A DNA stretch of 14,332 bases from Solibacillus sp045640265 (GTDB taxonomy: Bacteria; Bacillota; Bacilli; Bacillales_A; Planococcaceae): positions 1-14,332 of the forward strand of contig JAZUES010000125.1 of NCBI GenBank assembly GCA_045640265.1, in the 5' to 3' direction. Positions within the stretch are counted from its first letter, which is position 1; every line of letters starts with the position of its first letter. Shown here one piece after another: positions 1 to 5,824 of this stretch. The notes under the pieces were generated by a model. The model did not search any database. It was not told the origin of the DNA and saw only the letters and a list, made by a program, of their open reading frames with translations. Both the position numbers and the translations under genes were made by a program.

Positions 1-64
1 TGCAGCTAATAATAACAAGTGCTAATCCAACACTGATAATAACTTGTTTTTTTGTAAAATGCAT
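1..64 (-). CDS. N-terminus of a probable lipoprotein (partial, runs off left edge)
   Basis: Reading leftward from an ATG at 64-62, 21 codons are open to the window edge. The peptide begins MHFTKKQ, continues as a hydrophobic stretch (VIISVGLALVIIS) and reaches a Cys at residue 21. This is the layout of a lipoprotein signal peptide, with a short basic N-region, a hydrophobic core and a lipobox-like I-I-S-C. A GGAG lies 9 nt upstream of the start, and a possible promoter lies 40-70 bp upstream. The gene follows ylaH in the same orientation. In B. subtilis a lipoprotein gene, ylaJ, lies a little downstream of ylaH, so a YlaJ-like sporulation lipoprotein is possible, but 21 residues cannot show it. 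A plain membrane anchor is the alternative. Confidence 0.55.
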   Translation of the reverse strand, partial: MHFTKKQVIISVGLALVIISC

Positions 65-104
65 TTTCCTCTACTCCATTTACTTTATTTCATCTCAACT
101 ATAA

Positions 105-134
105 ATTATACTGCTTTACAATCCCCTTTCGCAA
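105..134 (-). promoter_or_regulatory. Possible sigma-A promoter for the left-edge lipoprotein gene
   Basis: On the minus strand a perfect -10 TATAAT (110-105) lies 18 bp from a -35 TTGCGA (134-129, four of six matches). It is about 40 bp upstream of the ATG at 64. The perfect -10 is the main support. Confidence 0.4.
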
Positions 135-341
135 TTAAACGCACTGGTTTGAAGAACAGATTCATGTCAAATAATGCGAAATGGTGTCTTCTCTTATGTG
201 GAAATCCTTTGATTAAACAGCTGCTTTAATTTGTTCATCATACGTGAATTCGCTTACGCATAGTATATAGGAAGGCCCTTAACAATATTCAATTTGATGG
301 GATATTAAATTATTTTAAAAATGATACAAAGGGTGAAAATA

Positions 342-425
342 ATGGAATTATTTTTACGAAAAGAACGACAAAGAGATTTATGTGAAATAGAAAAAGAATT
401 CAACTATAGCAACAAATCCAACTGA
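342..425 (+). CDS. Candidate 27-residue small ORF
   Basis: An ATG at 342 lies 5 nt after an SD-like AAGGGTGA and opens a 27-codon frame ending in TGA. The peptide, starting MELFLRKERQRD, is short, charged and probably helical. No family is recognised and no convincing promoter is seen; a TTGATG at 294-299 lacks a good -10. An in-frame ATG at 321 would add seven residues but lacks a ribosome binding site. It may be a real small protein, a gene remnant or chance. Confidence 0.2.
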   Translation: MELFLRKERQRDLCEIEKEFNYSNKSN

Positions 426-531
426 TAAATCTTGACAAGTATAAAAAAATACCCGCAGTTAAAACACTATTTTTCAAGCGTTCTAACTACAGGTACCATA
501 CTACATATAATGTTTTTAAACACTTTTTAAT

Positions 532-942
532 TTAGGCTTGTCTCACAGCTTTTGCTTCTTCTCGTTTTTCACGCCATAAGCGCAATTTATAAACGATTAA
601 AATTAAGGCTGCAACAATCAAACCTTCTATTATTGGTAAAAATAACGCTAAAAACGTTAAGATTAAACATCCTATTAAAAGGAATGCATAAATCACAATG
701 TTTTGACCAATTGATAGCTTTTTTGCAAAGCCTAATTTATAAACGAATGCTGACAAAAGGAAAACGAGAATAAATGTTGCATAGCCAGCAATTTCATAAC
801 TTGGTAAATTTCCGTATAAATATCCTGTGACACCAGACATACGGCTTAATACGTATTCTAGTTCATTCATTGATACTGAATTTGCAGATGCTAATACTAA
901 ATTTAAATAGCTATTTATCACAGCCATCATATTCAACATCAT
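532..942 (-). CDS. ylaH: YlaH-like membrane protein
   Basis: A 136-residue membrane protein of unknown biochemical role. The conserved core is recognisable from B. subtilis YlaH: a VYKLGFAKKL motif (about residues 67-76), a helix around 82-103 (VIYAFLLIGCLILTFLALF), then LPIIEGLIVAALIL leading into YKLRLWREKREE. About three membrane helices (around 52-68, 82-103 and 104-119) are followed by a basic, cytoplasmic-looking tail. The N-terminal 45 residues are longer and less hydrophobic than I recall for B. subtilis. The start is uncertain: GGAAGG abuts tandem ATG codons at 942 and 939, and another ATG lies at 927. It begins 30 bp after the typA stop on the same strand, so the two are probably co-transcribed, as in B. 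subtilis. Confidence 0.85.
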   Translation of the reverse strand: MMLNMMAVINSYLNLVLASANSVSMNELEYVLSRMSGVTGYLYGNLPSYEIAGYATFILVFLLSAFVYKLGFAKKLSIGQNIVIYAFLLIGCLILTFLALFLPIIEGLIVAALILIVYKLRLWREKREEAKAVRQA

Positions 943-972
943 CCACCCTTCCCATTGAACACTAATTATAAA

Positions 973-2820
973 TTATTCTTGTTCAGCGCTTTTTTTCTTT
1001 TTAGTTACACGTTCACGTTCGCCTTTTTCTAAAATCTGTTTACGTAAACGGATTGATTCAGGTGTAACTTCTAAATACTCGTCATCATCTAAGAATTCTA
1101 ATGCTTCTTCAAGAGACATAATTTTAGGAGTTTTAATAACGTTTGTTTGGTCTTTATTTGCTGAACGAACGTTTGTTTTTTGTTTCATTTTACAAATGTT
1201 TACAGTGATATCACCATCACGTGTATTTTGACCAACGATCATACCTTCGTAGATATCAGCACCTGGCTCTACGAATAAAGTACCGCGGTCTTCTACACCC
1301 ATCATACCGTAAGTTGTAGCTTTACCTGTTTCCATAGAAACTAAAGCACCTTGGTGACGTCCACCAACTTTACCTGCTACTAATGGTTGGTAAGAATCGA
1401 ATGTATGGTTGATAATACCGAAACCTTTTGTTAATGACATGAATTCAGTTGTATAACCGATTAATCCACGTGCTGGTACCATGAATACTAAACGAACTTG
1501 TCCGTTACCTTCATTCACCATATCTAACATTTCACCTTTACGGTTACCTAATGATTCGATAATTGAACCAACACAGTCTTCTGGTACATCGATTTGTACG
1601 CGTTCAACTGGTTCTTGTTTTTTACCATCGATTTCGCGGATGATTACTTTTGGTTTAGATACTTGTAATTCATAACCTTCACGACGCATATTTTCTACTA
1701 AGATTGATAAGTGAAGTTCACCACGACCAGAAACTAACCATGCATCTGGAGAATCAGTATCTTCTACACGTAATGATACGTCTGTTTGTAATTGAGAGCG
1801 TAAACGTTCTTCTATTTTACGAGAAGTAATCCATTTCCCTTCACGACCTGCGAATGGTGAGTTGTTTACTAAGAAAGTCATTTGTAAAGTTGGCTCATCG
1901 ATACGCATTGGAGGAAGTGCCTCTAAGTGATCAGTTGGACAAACTGTTTCACCAACATTGATTTCTTCCATACCAGATACGGCGATTAAATCACCAGCAT
2001 ATGCTTCTTCAATTTCAACACGTTTTAAACCGAAGAAACCGAATAATTTTGTAACACGGAAGTTTTTCACTGCGCCATCTAATTTCATTACAGAAACTTG
2101 TTGACCTACAGCGATTGTACCGCGCATTACACGACCGATACCGATACGACCTACGAAGTCACTATAGTCAAGTAAAGCTACTTGGAATTGTAGTGGTTGA
2201 TCGCGAGTATCAGCTGGTGCTGGGATATGCTCGATTACTGATTCGAATAAGCATTTCATATTTTCTTCTTGGTCTGCTGGGTTTGAGCTTAATGAAGCTG
2301 TACCGTTTACACCAGAAGCGAACACTACTGGGAAGTCTAATTGATCTTCGTCAGCACCTAATTCGATTAATAAGTCGACTACTTCGTCTACAACTTCATC
2401 AGGACGAGCTGAATCTTTGTCGACTTTGTTAACTACAACGATTGGAATTAATTTTTGTTCTAACGCTTTTTTTAATACAAAACGCGTTTGTGGCATACAG
2501 CCTTCATAAGCATCTACTACTAAAACAACGCCATCTACCATTTTTAGGATACGCTCAACTTCACCACCGAAGTCAGCATGTCCTGGTGTATCTAAAATGT
2601 TAATACGAGTACCCTCGTAGTTAACAGCAGTGTTTTTCGCTAAAATTGTAATACCGCGCTCACGCTCGATATCATTTGAATCCATTGCACGTTCATCTAC
2701 ATGCTCATTAGTACGGAAAGTACCAGATTGTTTTAATAATTGGTCAACTAGGGTTGTTTTACCATGGTCAACGTGGGCGATAATTGCGATATTGCGTAAG
2801 TCTTGACGTAAATTTGTCAT
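973..2820 (-). CDS. typA: Ribosome-associated translational GTPase TypA/BipA
   Basis: A 615-residue translation-factor GTPase (family about 610). It acts on the ribosome and aids 50S assembly and growth under cold or other stress. All G motifs are present: P-loop AHVDHGKTT (15-23), RGITI in switch I (55-59), DTPGH (77-81), NKVD (131-134) and an ASG G5 motif (168-170). Domain II, the EF-G-like domains III and V, and the family-specific C-terminal domain follow. The tail ends in a lysine-rich stretch (RVTKKKKSAEQE). A GGAG lies 9 nt upstream of the ATG. The gene has its own divergent promoter and is followed closely by ylaH. No key residue is missing. SelA-type or EF-G proteins are excluded by the length and the motif DVDHGKTT-like spacing typical of TypA. 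Confidence 0.97.
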   Translation of the reverse strand: MTNLRQDLRNIAIIAHVDHGKTTLVDQLLKQSGTFRTNEHVDERAMDSNDIERERGITILAKNTAVNYEGTRINILDTPGHADFGGEVERILKMVDGVVLVVDAYEGCMPQTRFVLKKALEQKLIPIVVVNKVDKDSARPDEVVDEVVDLLIELGADEDQLDFPVVFASGVNGTASLSSNPADQEENMKCLFESVIEHIPAPADTRDQPLQFQVALLDYSDFVGRIGIGRVMRGTIAVGQQVSVMKLDGAVKNFRVTKLFGFFGLKRVEIEEAYAGDLIAVSGMEEINVGETVCPTDHLEALPPMRIDEPTLQMTFLVNNSPFAGREGKWITSRKIEERLRSQLQTDVSLRVEDTDSPDAWLVSGRGELHLSILVENMRREGYELQVSKPKVIIREIDGKKQEPVERVQIDVPEDCVGSIIESLGNRKGEMLDMVNEGNGQVRLVFMVPARGLIGYTTEFMSLTKGFGIINHTFDSYQPLVAGKVGGRHQGALVSMETGKATTYGMMGVEDRGTLFVEPGADIYEGMIVGQNTRDGDITVNICKMKQKTNVRSANKDQTNVIKTPKIMSLEEALEFLDDDEYLEVTPESIRLRKQILEKGERERVTKKKKSAEQE

Positions 2821-2861
2821 TTTTCCACTCCATATTCTTTTTTCAGATGTTCAACTGTGAT

Positions 2862-2890
2862 ATTATAGCACATGAAAGACTAAATGTCTT
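2862..2890 (-). promoter_or_regulatory. Sigma-A promoter for typA-ylaH
   Basis: On the minus strand an extended -10, TGC-TATAAT (TATAAT at 2867-2862), lies 17 bp from AAGACA (2890-2885, four of six -35 matches). It is 42 bp upstream of the typA ATG. It is placed back to back with the ylaF promoter, with about 10 bp between the two -35 elements. Confidence 0.65.
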
Positions 2891-2899
2891 TTTAGAAAA

Positions 2900-2928
2900 T
2901 TTACTATCACTTCTTAATCATATATAAT
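2900..2928 (+). promoter_or_regulatory. Sigma-A promoter for the ylaF-like gene
   Basis: TTTACT (2900-2905, four of six) and a perfect TATAAT (2923-2928) are separated by 17 bp, about 20 bp upstream of the ATG at 2950. The 5' leader would be very short. Confidence 0.6.
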
Positions 2929-2949
2929 AAGTAGTATGGAGGGAATAAT

Positions 2950-3165
2950 ATGAATAAAGCTAAAGTCGTTATGTTCTTTTATGCATTAGCAGCTATTTTA
3001 TCAATGCTGAGTATGGGGATTTCATTCTCATTAGTATTCATGTCTGGCGATAAATACGAAACAATTGGTTTCATTAGTGTTATCGTTGGTCTTATAGTGA
3101 TGTGCGCTATCTTTGGTTTTGCCTTTAAAACAAAACGCAAATTTAGAGAACAAGGCTTGTTATAG
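2950..3165 (+). CDS. ylaF: YlaF-like small membrane protein (DUF5325 type)
   Basis: A 71-residue protein with two predicted membrane helices, about residues 6-31 and 38-60. They are separated by a short polar loop (SGDKYET) and followed by a basic tail (KTKRKFREQ), which the positive-inside rule would place in the cytoplasm. Size, topology and position next to typA match B. subtilis YlaF, whose function is unknown. A GGAGGG lies 6-7 nt before the ATG. It has its own promoter and is closed by the hairpin terminator at 3178-3218, so it is a single-gene unit divergent from typA. The symbol rests on synteny and topology more than on any catalytic motif. Confidence 0.75.
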   Translation: MNKAKVVMFFYALAAILSMLSMGISFSLVFMSGDKYETIGFISVIVGLIVMCAIFGFAFKTKRKFREQGLL

Positions 3166-3177
3166 ATAATAGAGAAA

Positions 3178-3218
3178 GCATTCTTGTATACGAATAATAT
3201 ACAAGAATGCCTTTTTTT
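3178..3218. terminator. Shared convergent terminator (ylaF / yktC)
   Basis: A perfect 13-bp stem (GCATTCTTGTATA at 3178-3190 with 3198-3210, 7-nt loop) is followed by seven T on the plus strand, terminating ylaF. The same hairpin read leftward is followed by TTTCTCT, a weaker stop for yktC. The yktC stop codon lies inside the T-run. Confidence 0.85.
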
Positions 3219-4008
3219 ATTTTTCTTCAATATAATTTTCCATAATAAGTTGATGAATAGATGGGTTGGCGATTAAAAATGTGTCTGTCTTCAAAAAATT
3301 GAAGTGCTCTCCGTTAAAATTCGTTGCAATCGCACCCACTTCTTTTGCTATAACCACACCACCACCAATATCCCAAGGTGCTAATCGCATTGAAATATAA
3401 GCATCTAATTTTCCACTCACAACAAAAGCAATTTCCATCGCTGCAGATCCATAAGAACGTGTACCACGGACCGTACGAACCAGCTCGATAATTTTTTCAT
3501 GATTAATGCGATTATTCGGCGTAACCCAATTGGCATTAATGCCAATAACAGCCTCTTCTATTTTTAACGGCTCTAGTTTACGCATTGGTGAATCATTGTA
3601 CCAAGCGCCCACACCCGCAATTGCATAAAATAAATCTTCACGCATCACATCGAATATGTACCCCAAAACACCAACACCATCAACATAAACCCCTACCGAA
3701 ATCATAAAATGACGATGTTGCTTCACAAAATTCATCGTTCCGTCGATTGGATCGATAATCCAAACAACACCCTCTAAACTTTCTACCCTTTCTCCCATAC
3801 CTTCCTCAGCTAAAATTCGGTGGGTCGGGTCAAATGCTTTAATTTTTTCAATGAAAAAAAGTTCCGTTTCACGGTCAATATTCGTTACAAGATCATTGGC
3901 ATTTGATTTGGTTTCAATTTCGATATCATAAGAAAATGCTTTTCGAATTCTTCCCCCTGCTTCTACGATGATTTCTTTTGCAAATCGATCAATTTTTTTT
4001 ACATCCAT
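3217..4008 (-). CDS. yktC: Inositol monophosphatase family protein (YktC/SuhB type)
   Basis: A 263-residue Mg-dependent phosphatase of the inositol-monophosphatase superfamily; likely substrates are inositol-1-phosphate or related sugar or nucleotide phosphates. Metal-site motifs are intact: the AEEG segment around 67-70 (Glu of the usual GEE motif), WIIDPIDGTMNF at 83-94 (the DPxDGTxNF signature), and PWDIGGG around 211-217 (the WDxAxG-like second signature, with Gly where Ala is common). A GTG 18 nt further upstream keeps the frame but has no ribosome binding site. The ATG at 4008 has AGGTGG 7 nt upstream and gives the family length, so I prefer it. The exact substrate cannot be read from sequence. 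It lies next to ylaF and yktB as in the B. subtilis ykt-yla region. Confidence 0.88.
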   Translation of the reverse strand: MDVKKIDRFAKEIIVEAGGRIRKAFSYDIEIETKSNANDLVTNIDRETELFFIEKIKAFDPTHRILAEEGMGERVESLEGVVWIIDPIDGTMNFVKQHRHFMISVGVYVDGVGVLGYIFDVMREDLFYAIAGVGAWYNDSPMRKLEPLKIEEAVIGINANWVTPNNRINHEKIIELVRTVRGTRSYGSAAMEIAFVVSGKLDAYISMRLAPWDIGGGVVIAKEVGAIATNFNGEHFNFLKTDTFLIANPSIHQLIMENYIEEK

Positions 4009-4081
4009 CCTGCATCCACCTTCCACCTGTTAAACAGCAATTCAAATCTTTGGGATTGCCTTGATTTCTTTAAATATTCTT

Positions 4082-4087
4082 ATTATA
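4082..4087 (-). promoter_or_regulatory. Candidate extended -10 promoter for yktC
   Basis: On the minus strand TGT-TATAAT (an extended -10, TATAAT at 4087-4082) lies about 75 bp upstream of the yktC start. No good -35 is present at 16-18 bp. It overlaps the distal side of the terminator of the upstream gene, which would make yktC a separate unit. Confidence 0.4.
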
Positions 4088-4089
4088 AC

Positions 4090-4130
4090 AAAAAATCACC
4101 CGCTTTCTTCCATTCAGCAAGTGATTTTTT
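4090..4130. terminator. Bidirectional hairpin terminator after the 65-residue gene
   Basis: AAAAAATCAC (4090-4099) pairs with GTGATTTTTT (4121-4130), and an inner GCT/AGC pairing is separated by a 2x2 internal loop. Both directions end in T-runs. On the minus strand it ends the small gene at 4151-4348. Confidence 0.7.
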
Positions 4131-4150
4131 ATTTTGGATATGTTTTTGGG

Positions 4151-4348
4151 TTATGCATATGCATGTAAGCCTTTTAATTCTTCTTGGATTTCAAGTAATC
4201 GTTTTTTTGACTTATCGATTTCTGATTGATTTTTTTCATTCATAGCTGCATAAAGTGTGGCTAGTTCGTAATCCATCTCCAACAATAAAATCTCCTCATA
4301 TTGCTTTTCGATATCCACTTTGCGTATAATTTTAATCATCTGCTTCAT
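4151..4348 (-). CDS. Small charged helical protein, unknown function
   Basis: A 65-residue soluble protein starting MKQMIKIIRKVDIEKQYEE. It is rich in Glu, Lys and Leu with heptad-like hydrophobic spacing between about residues 15 and 58, so it is probably one helical hairpin or a coiled coil; there are no Cys and no membrane segment. A GAGG lies 11 nt upstream of the ATG at 4348. A GTG at 4357 is too close to that site, and an overlapping ATG at 4359 is followed at once by TGA. It lies between yktC and yktB, where B. subtilis carries the small gene ykzI, so it may be the positional equivalent; I cannot confirm sequence homology. A terminator follows it, so it is likely a single-gene unit. 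Confidence 0.65.
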   Translation of the reverse strand: MKQMIKIIRKVDIEKQYEEILLLEMDYELATLYAAMNEKNQSEIDKSKKRLLEIQEELKGLHAYA

Positions 4349-4539
4349 ACCAATCACATCCTCGCCATATTTATAAACTTTTCACATTCGGATTAATAGT
4401 ACCTTTATAATAGTGAATAGTTACTTGCGACTATGTTTCCCCTATTTTTAAATCCTTATGGTAAAAAGTTTTTATTAACAGATTTTTTCCCATAAAATTA
4501 ATAAAATAAACATCATATCGAAAGGAAATGATAAAAAAA

Positions 4540-5166
4540 ATGAATAATCTAAATTGGACTTCAGAAGATTTTCAAGTTTTTCAAATTGATGGCCTAGAAG
4601 AACGTATGGAGGCTTTAACAACGATCATACGTCCAAAATTTAATGAGCTTGGCGAATACTTTTCTTCATATTTTACCGCTGCAACGGGTGAAGAGTTTTT
4701 TGCTCATGTAGCCAAGCACGCACGTAGAACCGTTAATCCCCCCAAAGATTCTTGGGTAGCCTTTTCCCCTTATAAACGCGGCTATAAATCTTTACCACAT
4801 TTTCAAATCGGCTTATGGGGTAGCCACTTATTTATCGTACTAGCAATTATTTATGAAGCTCCAAATAAGCAGGATTTTGCAAATCGCTTATCGCAAAACA
4901 TCGATATACTAAAAAATTTATCAGATGATTATGTTGTATCTGGCGATCATATGTCCCCTGATGCCATTACGCTTCAAGAAGCTCGAGAAGAAACACTACA
5001 GCAGCTCGTTACGCGTCTACATAATGTTAAAAAAGGGGAATTCCTTGTAGGCCGTCACATACAAGCACAGGAGGCCATTGAATATACTTCTGAACAGTTC
5101 ATGGCGCTTGCCGAAAAAACATTCGACGATTTAGTACCGATTTACAATATAATTGTTGGTAAATAA
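4540..5166 (+). CDS. yktB: DUF1054 / UPF0637 family protein YktB
   Basis: A 208-residue cytoplasmic protein of the UPF0637 (DUF1054) family, whose biochemical role is not established. The N-terminus (LNWTSEDFQVFQIDGLEERMEAL) and the downstream RPKFNELG, SWVAFSPYKRGYKSLPHFQIGLW and DHMSPDA segments match YktB as I know it. The start is ambiguous. An ATG at 4528 lies only 1 nt after AAGGA, too close, while the ATG at 4540 is about 13 nt away and fits the family N-terminus better. It is divergent from the 65-residue gene and ends at a hairpin terminator 27 bp downstream. No clear -10/-35 pair is seen in the AT-rich 4349-4527 gap. Confidence 0.88.
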   Translation: MNNLNWTSEDFQVFQIDGLEERMEALTTIIRPKFNELGEYFSSYFTAATGEEFFAHVAKHARRTVNPPKDSWVAFSPYKRGYKSLPHFQIGLWGSHLFIVLAIIYEAPNKQDFANRLSQNIDILKNLSDDYVVSGDHMSPDAITLQEAREETLQQLVTRLHNVKKGEFLVGRHIQAQEAIEYTSEQFMALAEKTFDDLVPIYNIIVGK

Positions 5167-5193
5167 TGTTCATTACTTATCATATGACTATTT

Positions 5194-5222
5194 AGCAAAG
5201 GGTATGCCCCCTTTGCTTTTTT
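5194..5222 (+). terminator. yktB terminator
   Basis: AGCAAAGGG (5194-5202) pairs with CCCTTTGCT (5209-5217) around a 6-nt loop, followed by a run of T. Confidence 0.9.
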
Positions 5223-5308
5223 CATAGAAAAAAGATTTCACGCCAAATAACGAGAAATTTTGACTTTTTTATGTCGATTTCCTTGAAAGTATATATTTTC
5301 TTATCCTC

Positions 5309-5350
5309 AAAAAAACTAGTAGCACAATTTTTTAAAATCATGCTACTAGT
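5309..5350 (-). terminator. yktA terminator
   Basis: ACTAGTAGCA (5315-5324) and TGCTACTAGT (5341-5350) form a 10-bp stem. On the minus strand it is followed by seven T (plus-strand A at 5309-5315). The AT-rich loop can form a further short helix. Confidence 0.85.
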
Positions 5351-5356
5351 ACAATG

Positions 5357-5629
5357 TTATTTCATTCGTACAATTTGGCCGTCCGCTAATTCCTTCGCTA
5401 ATTTAACAACACGGAATGCTACATAACCGCTTGCTTGTTCAAATTCACGGCAAATTGTTTTTTCTTCGGCTTGTGATGGAACAACTTCTTTAAAACGTTT
5501 ATAACGTTCCATGACAAGTTCTCGTTTTGCACCTTTTTCATATGCTAATTCAATGACTTCAAAAAAGTGAACAACATCCACCATTTCTTGTGTTGTCCAA
5601 TCTGTAGATAATGGATATGAGTATTCCAT
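5357..5629 (-). CDS. yktA: UPF0223 family protein YktA
   Basis: A 90-residue cytoplasmic protein of family UPF0223, function unknown. The opening MEYSYPLSTDWTTQEMVDV and the later SGYVAFRVVKLAKE match the family. The frame stays open 12 codons upstream, but AGGG lies about 9 nt before the ATG at 5629 and this start gives the family N-terminus. It is convergent with yktB, and each gene has its own terminator between them. A perfect dyad overlaps its presumed promoter. The composition is mixed-charge and helical, with no membrane segment. Confidence 0.88.
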   Translation of the reverse strand: MEYSYPLSTDWTTQEMVDVVHFFEVIELAYEKGAKRELVMERYKRFKEVVPSQAEEKTICREFEQASGYVAFRVVKLAKELADGQIVRMK

Positions 5630-5665
5630 AATTTTTTCCCTACCTTTATTTATGACTGTTCCCAT

Positions 5666-5693
5666 TTTATACGGAACGGTTGTACTTGTACAA
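5666..5693 (-). promoter_or_regulatory. Presumed yktA promoter overlapped by the dyad TTGTAC-TT-GTACAA
   Basis: On the minus strand TATAAA (5671-5666) lies 16 bp from TTGTAC (5693-5688), a weak -35. That hexamer is one arm of a perfect 6+2+6 palindrome at 5680-5693, a plausible operator for a dimeric repressor. The regulator is unknown. Confidence 0.4.
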
Positions 5694-5751
5694 TTTTCAA
5701 GAAAGAAAGTGACGATTCTCTAAACTGCAAGAATTATTTAAAAATTTGCTA

Positions 5752-5780
5752 TAGTCAGCAACTTCAATGGATGCTATAAT
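5752..5780 (+). promoter_or_regulatory. Sigma-A promoter for speA
   Basis: TAGTCA (5752-5757, four of six -35 matches) and an extended -10, TGC-TATAAT (TATAAT 5775-5780), are spaced 17 bp, 44 bp upstream of the start codon. The -35 sits within a short dyad TTGCT-6-AGCAA (5746-5761). Confidence 0.65.
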
Positions 5781-5824
5781 TCACTTGTTTTTAAAAAATA
5801 CTATATAGTGAGGTGGTACCTGCG

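Larger units (their letters stand above)
65..531. other. Gene-poor region of about 470 bp between ylaH and the left-edge gene
   Basis: The stretch is AT-rich with no convincing long reading frame. It holds a candidate promoter for the left-edge gene, a near-palindrome around CAGCTG (TTAAA/TTTAA arms, about 214-230), and one very short reading frame with a good ribosome binding site (342-425). A second open frame at 248-379 has no start codon near an SD-like AGGAAGG, and could be a decayed gene remnant. I see no strong hairpin terminator for ylaH here. Only weak repeats such as a direct AGTGTTT motif (minus strand) lie near its 3' end. Confidence 0.5.

Noticed and set aside
14..53. AACAAGT/ACTTGTT plus T-run, terminator-like on the plus strand
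   Set aside because: Only 7 bp with a 21-nt loop and no plus-strand gene to end; it falls inside the minus-strand coding start.
44..229. 61-codon plus-strand frame at the left edge
   Set aside because: It starts inside the minus-strand lipoprotein start region, has no ribosome binding site, and its composition is not protein-like.
432..437. Perfect -35 hexamer TTGACA on the plus strand
   Set aside because: No -10-like hexamer at 16-18 bp and no gene downstream on that strand.
2979..3230. 83-codon minus-strand frame opposite ylaF
   Set aside because: It covers the ylaF-like gene and its terminator. The plus-strand gene has a promoter, a ribosome binding site and a terminator; this frame has none.
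5692..5706. CodY-like box near yktA
   Set aside because: About 11 of 15 matches to AATTTTCWGAAAATT, which is expected often by chance in AT-rich DNA.
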